Of a stretch of 64,000 nucleotides of DNA, positions 35,320-44,695 are shown piece after piece. A model generated the notes under the pieces. The model did not search any database and had not been told where the DNA came from. It was given only the letters and a program-made list of their open reading frames with translations. The stretch is taken from positions 124,001 to 188,000 of the forward strand of contig NZ_JARDUA010000008.1 of the NCBI RefSeq assembly GCF_029360645.1. Reading direction: 5' to 3'. The position numbers and the translations under genes are program-made. Within the stretch, counting starts at the first letter, position 1. Each line of letters opens with the position of its first letter. This stretch comes from Pontibacter litorisediminis. GTDB lineage: Bacteria > Bacteroidota > Bacteroidia > Cytophagales > Hymenobacteraceae.

Positions 35320-35740
35320 CTCCAGCTACCGAAAGAGCCTTCTGACTGTATCCTGGCTGCTCCAGGCCAGCACCTCGCCCGTCTCCGGTGCGTAGGCATA
35401 GAAAAGCCTCCTTTAGCATCTTCTCCGTTCTTTAACAAACGTCCACACCTCGTCTATTTGCACTGAGATGTAGGCTTTGCTGGCGTGAATAGGCTTCCGC
35501 CTGTTAGATGAGACATCGTAGCTCAGTCTGCCGGTGTACGCTCGTCACCTCTTCAAAGTCGCGGATGCCGGAATTTTTCACCAGAATGCCAAAGACCAAC
35601 TGTTTTGCCTGGAGGCGGCAGTCAACCTTTTCAGAGGCATACTGAAACTGCATGCCACAGGCACAGCACAGGAAGTTCTTCTGCTTGTTAAGGTTTTTTC
35701 TTGACGCGTATATTTCAGTTTGAGAACATTTCTTGTCAAA
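35320..35740 (-). pseudogene. IS1-family transposase remnant
   Basis: Read on the minus strand from about 35740: KQKNFLCCACGMQFQYAS, like the zinc-finger part of the IS1 InsA protein, then a helix-turn-helix-like segment ending in a stop (TAA) near 35500. A shifted frame continues with IQIDEVWTFVKERR and FYAYAPETGEVLAWSS, the DDE-type core of IS1 transposases (family: DE-x-WSFVG and WYAxxxETGE). The reading frame is broken, the C-terminal catalytic residues are missing, and no terminal inverted repeats were identified. It marks a past insertion at the edge of the glycan locus. Confidence 0.7.
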
Positions 35741-35811
35741 AGCTAAATTTGTGATTCGCTAATTCTGTTTTTTCTTATATATTGAACTTTATTTTGCAAA
35801 AAAGTCTGTAA

Positions 35812-36600
35812 ATGAAGCCGAAGTTCATCACGATAAGCGAGTCGATCATTGAGAAAATCAAGGCGGGCGAGCTGCAGCCAGGAGACAAGATTCCATCTGA
35901 GAATGAGCTCATCAAGCAGTTTAAAGTAAGCAACACGACTGCAAGAAAAAGTTTGCTTGAGATCGAGTCCAAGGGCTGGGCACAACGCATCAAGGGGAAA
36001 GGCACCTTTGTTTTAAACCGGACGGAGGATCACCACTTGCTGCGTACACTGGGCTCCATTGATGCTACCCGGCGTGGCTTCAACGAGGGCCTGCGGGCAG
36101 AAGGCTTCAATCCTAAGAACATTGTGTTGGAGAAGTCCATTCTACAGCACGGCATCTCTTCCGAAATCAGTGGGAGGCACTTTATCATGGATGGCCCAGT
36201 GCTGAAGATCCATCTGCTGCGTTATGCCGACGAGGTGATCATCAAGGACGAGATCCGCTACATTTCCCTGAGGCTGTGTCCTAAAATCAACATGATGTCT
36301 ACAGACATTTCTTATTTTAAGGTATATGAGGATAAGTATCACCACAAGATCACAGACATCAAGCAAACATTAAGCGCAGCCATCATGGCGCCGGAGGCTG
36401 AGGAGAATAATTTTGAGGTGGCAGAGCAGATTCCTGTCTTTGTGCTGGACAGTGTGATCCTTTGCCAGCCTGAGCAGGTGCTTGAAATCGAGAAGTCCTA
36501 CTACCGGGGAGACAAGTACAAGTTTGCGATCGTGGCTAATCCGGAATACAACGACACAGCAGAGCGCTCAACCTCGGTGGAGCAGGGGCACATTACCTGA
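35812..36600 (+). CDS. GntR-family regulator with UTRA domain (HutC subfamily), local regulator of the glycan locus
   Basis: A 262-residue cytoplasmic regulator. Residues 1-70 form the GntR winged helix (LQPGDKIPSENELIKQF, then NTTARKSLLEIESKGW). Residues about 90-250 form a UTRA ligand-binding domain that would sense a sugar or sugar phosphate. It precedes the glycan locus in the same direction, and a repeated 14-base motif appears in front of each of the four downstream transcription units; this protein is the obvious candidate to bind it. The glycan locus shows no HTCS, SusR or sigma/anti-sigma pair, the more common regulators of such loci. Whether it represses or activates cannot be read from sequence. 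Confidence 0.88.
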   Translation: MKPKFITISESIIEKIKAGELQPGDKIPSENELIKQFKVSNTTARKSLLEIESKGWAQRIKGKGTFVLNRTEDHHLLRTLGSIDATRRGFNEGLRAEGFNPKNIVLEKSILQHGISSEISGRHFIMDGPVLKIHLLRYADEVIIKDEIRYISLRLCPKINMMSTDISYFKVYEDKYHHKITDIKQTLSAAIMAPEAEENNFEVAEQIPVFVLDSVILCQPEQVLEIEKSYYRGDKYKFAIVANPEYNDTAERSTSVEQGHIT

Positions 36601-36759
36601 AATAACTTCATTGCCGGTGTTCCTGTCGGTAAGTTCTATTCTATTCTTTTGCCCCTATTTTTATGGGGCGGGTCCTCTGCTAAACAACACTTCCTTTGCA
36701 TCCTTCTCTCTAGCATCTTAACGGTAACCGCTCACTTAACAAGGCATTTGATATGAGCC

Positions 36760-36773
36760 CTTAGTGCGTTAAG
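36760..36773 (+). promoter_or_regulatory. GntR-type operator, copy 1
   Basis: Exact match to CTTAGTGCGTTAAG, whose outer four bases are inverted repeats (CTTA and TAAG). It lies 187 bases before the MFS start codon and pairs with the copy at 36945. Confidence 0.7.
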
Positions 36774-36944
36774 ATTGATACACATAGCTTAAACGGAAAA
36801 AATAACCAACTTAGTTTTTCTAGCCATTATAGCCTGTGATGGGCTTTTTTGGCTTTTGGTCTAAACAATATATAAAAATATTGAAGTACAGTCTTGCCTT
36901 TTGGTTTTTCTTTTAGTAGGTTTAGTGAGTGATTACTTATACAA

Positions 36945-36958
36945 CATAGTGCGTTAAG
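36945..36958 (+). promoter_or_regulatory. GntR-type operator, copy 2, touching the MFS start codon
   Basis: CATAGTGCGTTAAG, one mismatch from the consensus. It ends two bases before the ATG at 36961 and so covers the ribosome-binding position. A bound regulator here would block transcription elongation, and there is no separate Shine-Dalgarno sequence. Confidence 0.65.
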
Positions 36959-36960
36959 TT

Positions 36961-38223
36961 ATGCAGTCTCCTATTCGCTGGTTTATTCTCATACTGGTCT
37001 TTGTGGCCACCGGTCTGAATTTTTTGGACCGGCAGGTGCTGTCGATGATGATCATTAAGATCCAGCAGGAGTTTAACATCAGCGATGTGGAGTATGGTAT
37101 GGTGAACACCAGTTTCCTCATAAGCTATGCGATCATGTTCACGGTCGGCGGGAGGCTGATCGATAAGTTTGGCGGGAAGCTGGGGATGGCGCTGTCGGTT
37201 GGCGTGTGGTCTGTGGCCACTAGCCTGCACGGTGTGATGACCGGCTTTGGTCAGCTGCTGGCCTTCAGGTTTTTACTGGGCGTGGGCGAAGGGGCCTGTT
37301 TCCCGGGTGCTGCCAAAACCGTGTATGAATGGTTCGGGAAAAAGGAACGCGGCATGGCCAATGGCATTGCTATCGGTGGGTCGGCGATCGGTGCCGTACT
37401 GGCGCCTCCCTTAACCATGCTGATCGCCTCCAACTATGGCTGGCGTTGGGGATTTATTCTCCCCGGCATCATCGGCATTGTTTGGGTGCTGGTCTGGGTG
37501 CTTATCCCCTGGCGCAAGCTGGGCAGGGCCCAGGCGGTGGAGGAACTGCCACATGAAAAGCCCGTATCCGTGCCTTTCATGGCGTTGCTTAAAAATAAGG
37601 AGGCGTTCGCCTTTATCCTCATCCGCTTTCTGTTAGACCCGGTTTTTTACTTTCTGATGTTCTGGGTGCCCAAGTACCTCAATGAGGAGCGGGGGCTGTC
37701 CTTTGAGCGGATCGGTGAGCTTTTCTGGATCCCGTTCCTGGCGCTGGGCGTCTCAAATATCGCAGGGGGGTGGTTTTCTGATAAACTCATGGCCCGAAAT
37801 CTCTCAGTTAATAAATCACGGAAGATTGTGATGGGCGTTGCTGCCATAATCACCCTGGTGGCCCCTATGATCGCCTGGGTGAGCTCAGTGAATGTAGCCA
37901 TCCTGCTGATGGCCATCCTGATGCTGGCCCATGGCTTCTGGATCACCAACTACATCACCGCCATCTCCGATGTGTTCGGCAAGTATGCCACCTCTACAGT
38001 GGTGGGCCTCTCGGGTACGGCCGGGGCGGTGGCTGGCATGCTGATAAACCCGCTGATGGGCCTTGTTATCCAAAACTATTCCTATACCCCACTTTGGGTT
38101 GTGGCAGGTGTCATGTATCCGCTGGCATTCCTGCTGCTGTTGATTTTAATTCCCAAGATCAGGCCTGTTGCGTTTGGGACGGTAACACAGAAGGATACAG
38201 TACTGAAGCAGGTAAGGAGCTGA
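36961..38223 (+). CDS. MFS transporter of the hexuronate (ExuT/anion:cation symporter) type
   Basis: A 420-residue inner-membrane protein with twelve predicted helices. The opening LNFLDRQVLSMM and the loop GGRLIDKFGGKLGM between helices two and three are typical of the anion:cation symporter branch of MFS, which includes ExuT and related hexuronate or hexonate carriers; GEGACFPGAAKTVYEWF is its helix-four signature. It would import the sugar acid freed in the periplasm. It has its own pair of operators. Substrate specificity is inferred from the family only. Confidence 0.85.
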   Translation: MQSPIRWFILILVFVATGLNFLDRQVLSMMIIKIQQEFNISDVEYGMVNTSFLISYAIMFTVGGRLIDKFGGKLGMALSVGVWSVATSLHGVMTGFGQLLAFRFLLGVGEGACFPGAAKTVYEWFGKKERGMANGIAIGGSAIGAVLAPPLTMLIASNYGWRWGFILPGIIGIVWVLVWVLIPWRKLGRAQAVEELPHEKPVSVPFMALLKNKEAFAFILIRFLLDPVFYFLMFWVPKYLNEERGLSFERIGELFWIPFLALGVSNIAGGWFSDKLMARNLSVNKSRKIVMGVAAIITLVAPMIAWVSSVNVAILLMAILMLAHGFWITNYITAISDVFGKYATSTVVGLSGTAGAVAGMLINPLMGLVIQNYSYTPLWVVAGVMYPLAFLLLLILIPKIRPVAFGTVTQKDTVLKQVRS

Positions 38224-38252
38224 GTAAAAATTAAAAATTTTTTTAAATTAAA

Positions 38253-38266
38253 GTTAGTGCGTTAGG
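38253..38266 (+). promoter_or_regulatory. GntR-type operator, copy 3
   Basis: GTTAGTGCGTTAGG, two mismatches from the consensus, 30 bases after the MFS stop and 163 before the preferred SusC start. A weak second match, sharing only the core AGTGCGTT, sits at 38333-38340. Confidence 0.55.
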
Positions 38267-38415
38267 ATTTTGGCTGCAAGCGTTTGCTTGTCTGAGAAGG
38301 GAGTATGGTGTCATGGAAGGGGATACGGGAAGAGTGCGTTTTCGCATTTGTCTGTTGGGGATAAAAATTTTCTGTGGCATACAGACGAAGGATCAACTAC
38401 ATAAAAACTATTCCT

Positions 38416-41400
38416 ATGATACATTTTTTACACAAGCTTTTATCTCTCAGGATGATGGGGCTTCTGCTGGGCCTGCTGCTTGGTGCGGGAAGCCTGCTCG
38501 CTGCACAGGCGCAGAGCCGCATTCCCATCAGCGGCAAAGTAAGTGGTGCGGAGGATAAGCTTCCGCTGATTGGTGCCTCCGTGGTGGAGAAGGGGACCAG
38601 TAATGGTACGGTCACGGACAACGAAGGCAGGTTTACCCTAAACGTTTCCGAGAAGGCGACCCTTTTGGTGACGTACCTGGGATTCCGGGCAGGGGAGGTC
38701 CCTGTAAGCAACCAGGATAACTTAAGCATTGAGCTGGCAAAGGATGACCAGAAACTCAGGGAGGTGGTGGTCATTGGGTATGGCACCTCTACGCGGGGAG
38801 ACATCCCAAGCGCGGTTGGCCAGGTAAAGATGGCTGATTTTGAGAAAGCGCCTGTCAAATCCTTTGATGAGGCACTGGCCGGACGTGTGGCCGGTGTCAC
38901 TGTTTCAGGGAATGACGGCCAGCCAGGCGCCAACACCAACATTGTTATAAGGGGAATCGGCTCCATTACAGGCAGCACGGCACCGCTTTATGTGATTGAC
39001 GGGTTTCCAATGGAGGAGTCTTACGCCAACACCTTAAACCCCAGTGATATTGAGTCCATTGATATTTTGAAGGATGCCTCTGCCACCGCCATTTATGGTG
39101 CCCGGGGCGCAAACGGCGTGGTGATGATCACGACCAAGCGCGGGCAGGCCGGGGCTCCTGTTATCACCTATAACGGCTACTATGGTTTCTCAGAGAACCC
39201 CAGGCCGCTCAAGCTGATGGATGCCTATGAGTTTGTGAAGTACCAGAGCGAGCTGAACCCCGAATTTGCCAATAAGGTGTACTTTGCAGATGGCAAGACG
39301 CTCGAGAGCTACCGCAACGCGGAAAGCATCGACCTGCAGGATGAGATTTACCAAAGCTCCCCTGTCCAGAACCACGAGCTTTCGGTGCGAGGCGGGTCTG
39401 AGAACACCCGTTACTCCATTTCCGGTAATGTGCTGGACCTGGATGGCATCATCATCAACTCCGGCTTTAGGCGCTATCAGGGTAGGGTGACGCTGGATCA
39501 AGACATCAAAAAGAAGCTGAAGGTGGGGGCAGACCTGACCTACAGCAGCGAGAAGACGCATGGTACGATTGTCACCCAGTCCAATGACAATACCTATACC
39601 TACGCCAACCTCAGCCTGCTCTACTCTGTGTGGGGCTTCCGTCCGGTTGCCGGTGCGAACGAGAACCTGCTGGATGAGCTCTTCGATCCCTCTATTCCCA
39701 CCACTGATTTCAGGGTGAACCCTATTCTCTCGGCCAAGAATGAGCTCAGGGAGACAAAGCTCAACAATTTCAGGGCCAATGCCTATGCCGAATACGCCTT
39801 CCTTCCGGAGCTGACCCTGCGGGTAGCCGGTGGCGTGACGAACGTGACGGTGGAGCGGACCGGCTTCTTTAACTCCCTGACAACGGCAGGCAACGAGAGA
39901 AGGGATCAGAAGCAAAACGGGTTTGTTTATTACCGGCCGGTATCCAACTGGAACAACACCAATACCTTAACTTACAAGAAGACCTTCAACGGGGTGCATA
40001 ACCTGGACGTGGTGGCAGGCACCGTTATTCAAAAGCAAGAGGACGGGGACTATGGGTTCTCCGCCATCCAGGTACTCAATGAGGGGACCGGGGTGGACGG
40101 GCTGGATGAAGCCGCATCGAACTTCGGTGTCTCCGGCAGCTCCCGTTGGTCCATGGCCTCCCTGCTGGGTCGCGTAAACTACAACTATAAATCAAAGTAC
40201 CTGCTCACCGGCTCGCTGCGCTATGACGGCTCTTCTAAGTTCGCTCCCGGTAACCGCTGGGGCGTCTTCCCCTCCGGTGCCTTCGCCTGGAGAATGTCCG
40301 AAGAAGCCTTCCTCAAGGAGCTTGATTTTATTCACGATGCCAAACTGCGTGTAAGCCACGGCGCTACCGGCAACAACCGCATCTCAGACTTTGCCTACCT
40401 GTCCACGTTGGCTATTCCCAGGTTCGGGGGGTATTCGTTTGATAACGCGGCACCGACAAGGGGGGCCTTGCTGGAAAATTTCGGCAACCCGAACCTGCGG
40501 TGGGAAACCACGATCCAGTCAAATGTCGGTTATGACCTTTCCCTGTTCAGGGGGCGGGTGGACCTGACGGTGGATGTGTACCGCAAGACAACAGAGGATG
40601 TATTGCTGAACGCCAACCTGCCTTATAGCTCAGGCCTTACCTCAATCTACAATACGGCTACCGCTTACAAGAACATCGGCAGAATCCGGAACGAGGGACT
40701 GGAGCTGTCTTTCAATACCATCAATGTGCAGGGCCAGGACTTTGAGTGGAGCACGAACTTCAACATCAGCTTTAACAAGAACAAGGTGATGGAATTGAAC
40801 GAGGGCCAGACCGCCTTGCTGCAGAACGTGAACTTCGACACCGATTTCCGGAACACCACGCCTTACATTGCCCAGGTGGGGCAGCCGATCGGGCAGATGT
40901 ACGGGCTGATCTGGGATGGCGTGTACCAGTACGAAGACTTTGACCTGGTGCTCGGAAACTACGTGCTGAAGGACAATGTGCCCACGAACGGGCAGCCCAG
41001 GGCAAACATCCAGCCCGGGGATATCAAGTATCAGGACATCAACGGTGACCTGGTGGTAAATGAGATGGACTTCACGGTGATCGGCAGAGGGATTCCGATC
41101 CATACGGGTGGCATGTCCAACAACTTTGCCTACAAGGGCTTTGACCTGAACGTGTTCTTCCAGTGGTCTTACGGCAATGACCTGATCAATGCCAACAGGC
41201 TCTTCTTTGAAGGCAATGCCAAACGGGTGGTTTCCCTGAACCAGTATGCCGACTATGCCGACCGCTGGAGCCCGGAGAACCCGAGCAACACGCACTTCAG
41301 GACAGCCGGTAAGCGGGATACCTACTATTCAAGCCGGGAGGTGGAGGATGGCTCTTTCCTCAGGCTGAAGACGGTATCGCTGGGCTATACCTTCAATGAA

Positions 41401-41592
41401 GCCCTGGTCAACAGGCTCAGGCTGAATTCCCTACGGGTGTATGCGGCTGCGCAGAACCTCCATACCTGGACAAACTACTCCGGCTCCAACCCGGATGTGT
41501 CTACCAGGCACTCGGCCCTGACCCCGGGATTTGACTTTGCGTCCTACCCGCTTGCCAGAACGATCACCTTTGGACTTACCACCTCTTTTTAA
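38416..41592 (+). CDS. SusC/RagA family TonB-dependent glycan importer (first copy)
   Basis: From the ATG at 38416 a 1058-residue outer-membrane protein; an in-frame ATG 14 codons earlier is less likely because it puts charged residues before the signal peptide. After the signal (LLAAQAQS) comes a carboxypeptidase-like regulatory domain (ISGKVSGAEDKLPLIGASV), then the TonB box region VVVIGYGTSTRG, a plug domain (TNIVIRGIGSITG, ATAIYGARGANGVVMITTK) and a 22-strand barrel ending FGLTTSF. With its SusD partner, 18 bases downstream, it would import oligosaccharides across the outer membrane by a pedal-bin mechanism. Confidence 0.95.
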   Translation: MIHFLHKLLSLRMMGLLLGLLLGAGSLLAAQAQSRIPISGKVSGAEDKLPLIGASVVEKGTSNGTVTDNEGRFTLNVSEKATLLVTYLGFRAGEVPVSNQDNLSIELAKDDQKLREVVVIGYGTSTRGDIPSAVGQVKMADFEKAPVKSFDEALAGRVAGVTVSGNDGQPGANTNIVIRGIGSITGSTAPLYVIDGFPMEESYANTLNPSDIESIDILKDASATAIYGARGANGVVMITTKRGQAGAPVITYNGYYGFSENPRPLKLMDAYEFVKYQSELNPEFANKVYFADGKTLESYRNAESIDLQDEIYQSSPVQNHELSVRGGSENTRYSISGNVLDLDGIIINSGFRRYQGRVTLDQDIKKKLKVGADLTYSSEKTHGTIVTQSNDNTYTYANLSLLYSVWGFRPVAGANENLLDELFDPSIPTTDFRVNPILSAKNELRETKLNNFRANAYAEYAFLPELTLRVAGGVTNVTVERTGFFNSLTTAGNERRDQKQNGFVYYRPVSNWNNTNTLTYKKTFNGVHNLDVVAGTVIQKQEDGDYGFSAIQVLNEGTGVDGLDEAASNFGVSGSSRWSMASLLGRVNYNYKSKYLLTGSLRYDGSSKFAPGNRWGVFPSGAFAWRMSEEAFLKELDFIHDAKLRVSHGATGNNRISDFAYLSTLAIPRFGGYSFDNAAPTRGALLENFGNPNLRWETTIQSNVGYDLSLFRGRVDLTVDVYRKTTEDVLLNANLPYSSGLTSIYNTATAYKNIGRIRNEGLELSFNTINVQGQDFEWSTNFNISFNKNKVMELNEGQTALLQNVNFDTDFRNTTPYIAQVGQPIGQMYGLIWDGVYQYEDFDLVLGNYVLKDNVPTNGQPRANIQPGDIKYQDINGDLVVNEMDFTVIGRGIPIHTGGMSNNFAYKGFDLNVFFQWSYGNDLINANRLFFEGNAKRVVSLNQYADYADRWSPENPSNTHFRTAGKRDTYYSSREVEDGSFLRLKTVSLGYTFNEALVNRLRLNSLRVYAAAQNLHTWTNYSGSNPDVSTRHSALTPGFDFASYPLARTITFGLTTSF

Positions 41593-41610
41593 GCTAAAAC
41601 TGTACTCCTC

Positions 41611-43464
41611 ATGAAATTAAGATACTATTTGTTCAGCTTGCTGGTATGTGTCGGCGCCACCTCCTGCGAGGACCTGCTCGATACAGCGCCTACAAACTTT
41701 GTTGCCCCGACCTACAAAACGATAGGGGAGCTGGAGACCGGCCTTGCCGGGGTGTATGATGTATTAGGTAACAGGGCGGTGTATGGTGACGTGTTACCGT
41801 ACTGGTTGAATGTCAGCACCGATATCAGCTATACCAATACCGGGCAACTTAACACAACGGCCTATGTCTACACCCCTGCCGATGCGCAGATAACTGATTT
41901 CTGGAAGGTGCTCTACCAGGGGATCTACAGGGCGAACCTGGTGCTGGCCAAGGTGGATAACCCGGAGCTGGATGAGTCGAGGCGTAACCAGATCAAGGGA
42001 CAGGCCCTTTTTCTAAGGGCTTACTACTATTTCCTGCTGGCCAGCAACTTTGGCGATGTGCCGCTTTTATTAACCGATGCCCCGGATATAGATAACATGA
42101 ACGTGCCACGCTCTCCGGTACGGGAGGTGTACGACCTTATCGTAAAGGACATGACAGAAGCCGAGGCATTGGTGGAAGAGGCCGTCAACTTAAGCGGGGG
42201 CGGCAGGGTGTCCAGATCAGCGGTACAGGGCATCCTGGCCAAAGTGCATCTGACGATGGCAGGGTACCCGCTGAATGACAAATCACAGTATGCCGAGGCC
42301 CTGAAGTGGGCCAGGAAAGTAAAGGACTCGGGGATGCATGCCCTGAACCCGGACTATAGTGATGTGTTCATTAAGTATGCCCGGGACGAGTATGACATCC
42401 GCGAAAGCATCTGGGAGGTAGAGTTCCACGGGCTGTTGTCAGCAGGCTTGCAGGAGTATACCTACTATGTGGGCGTAAGGGGAGGTATCCGGAGCGCCGA
42501 CCCGGTTATCGGGCGCAGCAGCGCCCAGGTGCTGGCGACCAAGAAGCTGTATGATTTGTATGAGAAGGCACCTGTCGAGGAAGGAGTGCCGCTGAACTCA
42601 CCGGATATGCGCCGGGACTGGAATATTGCCACCTTTACCTACGCTGGCAATCCGGGGATAAAGACACATAACCCGGATTTGTGGCGCAGGACGATGGGGA
42701 AATGGAGACGAGAGTATGAAACGCTGACGCCCAAGGACGCCTCTGTTTCCGCGCAGAACTTCCCGATCCTCCGCTACTCGGACGTCCTGCTGATGCTGGC
42801 AGAGGCGGAGAACGAGGTTAACGGACCGACTGCCCTGGCCTATGAGGCCATCAACGAAGTGCGCAGGAGGGGATACGGTGTGTTAAGTGAAGGAAGCCAA
42901 CCGTTAAAATACATCGAAATGACAGATGGGGGCACAGGGTATACCGTAGCCCCTGATGTGTACATCAACGGCGTGAACGCGACGGCCAGTGGGATGGCCA
43001 GGGTTCACCTGGCTTTTGCTGAGGGGGAAGCCCAGGGAAAAGTGGCGGGGGTGTTCTATGAGCCCAAGCCCGGTGAGTTCACAAATGGTTACGTTACGCC
43101 GCCCACCATCACCTTTGAGACAAAAGCCGGCGACTCGGGCAGCGGGGCCGCCGCTATGGCCGTGCTGACCGAGCAGGCCGATGCGGACCTGCAGCCCGGG
43201 CTGGGCAAGGAGGACTTTCTCCAGGCGGTGAAGGATGAGCGGGCGCGTGAGCTCTGCTTTGAGAGCTCCCGAAGGCCGGACCTGATCCGCTGGGGTAACT
43301 TCATCGGGGACATGAAGGCGTACATGGCCTGGGCCCTTGCCAATGGAGCGGTGCAGGGGCATGTGCTGGCGCAGACCAACGTAGCGGAAAGAAACCTGCT
43401 GCTACCGATTCCTACCTACGACCTGGCTTTGAACAAAGCCTTAACACAAAACCCAGGATATTAA
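41611..43464 (+). CDS. SusD/RagB family lipoprotein with an inserted beta domain
   Basis: A 617-residue surface lipoprotein (lipobox ATSC, C19), partner of the SusC upstream. SusD tetratricopeptide-like regions are clear (FLRAYYYFLLASNFGDVPL, AINEVRRRGYG, KDERARELCFE). Between the last two, residues about 433-525 are extra: YIEMTDGGTGYTVAPDVYI and a second half with NGYVTPPTITF. This resembles the G-x-GYT-x-xP-x-V-x-I units common in phage and surface proteins and is not part of the normal SusD fold. The insert may extend the glycan-binding lid. The gene is 16 bases before the DUF5017 gene. Confidence 0.92.
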   Translation: MKLRYYLFSLLVCVGATSCEDLLDTAPTNFVAPTYKTIGELETGLAGVYDVLGNRAVYGDVLPYWLNVSTDISYTNTGQLNTTAYVYTPADAQITDFWKVLYQGIYRANLVLAKVDNPELDESRRNQIKGQALFLRAYYYFLLASNFGDVPLLLTDAPDIDNMNVPRSPVREVYDLIVKDMTEAEALVEEAVNLSGGGRVSRSAVQGILAKVHLTMAGYPLNDKSQYAEALKWARKVKDSGMHALNPDYSDVFIKYARDEYDIRESIWEVEFHGLLSAGLQEYTYYVGVRGGIRSADPVIGRSSAQVLATKKLYDLYEKAPVEEGVPLNSPDMRRDWNIATFTYAGNPGIKTHNPDLWRRTMGKWRREYETLTPKDASVSAQNFPILRYSDVLLMLAEAENEVNGPTALAYEAINEVRRRGYGVLSEGSQPLKYIEMTDGGTGYTVAPDVYINGVNATASGMARVHLAFAEGEAQGKVAGVFYEPKPGEFTNGYVTPPTITFETKAGDSGSGAAAMAVLTEQADADLQPGLGKEDFLQAVKDERARELCFESSRRPDLIRWGNFIGDMKAYMAWALANGAVQGHVLAQTNVAERNLLLPIPTYDLALNKALTQNPGY

Positions 43465-43480
43465 TAAACGGAACGAAGTC

Positions 43481-44383
43481 ATGAAACATATCTTCATCAT
43501 TCTATTGGCCGCCTTTGCGCTGGCTTCCTGCGAGAAGAACCTGGAAGTGGATGCCCCGGACTTTGATGTGCAGGTCGAAAAGACAACCTATCAAGTGGGG
43601 GAGCCCGTTACCTTCACCTTCAGCGGCTATGCCGGCAATATTACCTTCTACTCAGGGCTACCGGGGGCAGACTATAATTTCCGGGAGCGTACCGAAGTGG
43701 AAGGAGGCAAGCCACAGATCGACCTGGTGACACAGTATGGCGGCGGCGGCACCCAGGGTGAGTCGCTGAGGCTGATGGTGACCACAGATCTGCAGGCGCT
43801 GACAAAGGAAGGGGTGCTTGCCGCGAACTGGACAGACATTACCGACAGAGCGGCCATCGCGCCGGACCCTACTATCACGCCTTCAGGAACCATCGATCTC
43901 TCGGATCTCGCTGTGTCAGGCAAACCCTTGTTCTTTGCCTTCAAGTTTAAGGGAGAAACAGACCCGGACCGTGCCGCCGGCAACTGGATCGTGCGGGATT
44001 TTAACGCTGCCACGCTGCTGCCTGATGGCTCCGCCATACCCGTGACCACACTGCAGACGGCCAGCTGGCAGCCCTTCAGCATCACCAATGACGCCAATGC
44101 CTGGTATTCCAGGGGCACTCCGATCGTGGACCTGGTGATCATTGGAGGTGGTAAGAATGCGCCGGAGAGCGAGGACTGGTTTGTCACCAAGCCACTGTTC
44201 TTTACCAAGGTGCCGCCAGACAGGGGCGTGCCCCTCCAGAACATAGGCACTAACGCCCTGGCGGGGCATACCTTCGTGTACAACCAGCCTGGCACCTACA
44301 CCGTGACCTTTCTGGGTTCAAACTACAGCGTGGATGAACACAAGCAAACTGTGAAGCAATTCGAAATTAAAGTGAGTGAATGA
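43481..44383 (+). CDS. DUF5017 surface lipoprotein, SusE-position
   Basis: A 300-residue lipoprotein (lipobox ALASC, C17) of the DUF5017 family, with the opening PDFDVQVEKTTYQVGEPVTFTFSG resembling a PKD/Ig-like fold and a later GNWIVRDFNAATLLPDGS segment. Proteins at this position after SusD (SusE/SusF-like) usually bind glycan at the cell surface. It is the last gene of the first SusC unit; a ten-base-pair hairpin follows at 44402-44434. Ligand is not known. Confidence 0.8.
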   Translation: MKHIFIILLAAFALASCEKNLEVDAPDFDVQVEKTTYQVGEPVTFTFSGYAGNITFYSGLPGADYNFRERTEVEGGKPQIDLVTQYGGGGTQGESLRLMVTTDLQALTKEGVLAANWTDITDRAAIAPDPTITPSGTIDLSDLAVSGKPLFFAFKFKGETDPDRAAGNWIVRDFNAATLLPDGSAIPVTTLQTASWQPFSITNDANAWYSRGTPIVDLVIIGGGKNAPESEDWFVTKPLFFTKVPPDRGVPLQNIGTNALAGHTFVYNQPGTYTVTFLGSNYSVDEHKQTVKQFEIKVSE

Positions 44384-44401
44384 TAGGTGAATGCAGCTGA
44401 T

Positions 44402-44434
44402 GGAGCCTGGCTGGCAGAAAACAGGCCAGGCTCC
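44402..44434 (+). terminator. Hairpin after the DUF5017 gene, possible terminator
   Basis: Arms GGAGCCTGGC (44402-44411) and GCCAGGCTCC (44425-44434) pair perfectly. No run of T follows, so it may stabilise the transcript end or slow the polymerase instead of acting as a classical terminator. Confidence 0.5.
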
Positions 44435-44533
44435 TGAACTGCCCGAACCAGAATACCGGAACAGGGGCGGTAAGGAATGCGCCATACACCATACACCTGC
44501 ATATTGGCAGGGAATATCCTTTATTTTTTTTAA

Positions 44534-44547
44534 CTTAGTGCGTTAAG
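44534..44547 (+). promoter_or_regulatory. GntR-type operator, copy 4
   Basis: Exact CTTAGTGCGTTAAG, 149 bases before the isomerase-like gene; first of a pair 118 bases apart. Confidence 0.7.
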
Positions 44548-44651
44548 TATAAAAGGTGGTGGCAAGAAGCTGCTGACCGCGCCATCGGATTGCCGGGGTA
44601 CGCCTGGGAATAACGCTCTGATTGGCCAGGGACAGCAGTGGTTTGCTTCAC

Positions 44652-44665
44652 CTTAGTGCGTTTAG
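44652..44665 (+). promoter_or_regulatory. GntR-type operator, copy 5
   Basis: CTTAGTGCGTTTAG, one mismatch, 30 bases before the start codon at 44696, so probably downstream of or overlapping the transcription start. Confidence 0.65.
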
Positions 44666-44695
44666 TAAAAGCAATATATAATCAAATTTATCAAT

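Larger units (their letters stand above)
36601..36960. other. Regulatory spacer between the GntR and MFS genes
   Basis: AT-rich, no gene. It holds two copies of the 14-base operator motif (36760 and 36945). A short stem near 36831-36845 (AGCC with GGCT) followed by six T may weakly terminate the GntR transcript. Confidence 0.5.
44384..44695. other. Regulatory spacer before the isomerase-like gene
   Basis: No gene. It contains a strong hairpin at 44402-44434, an AT-rich segment, and two operator copies at 44534 and 44652. Confidence 0.5.
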
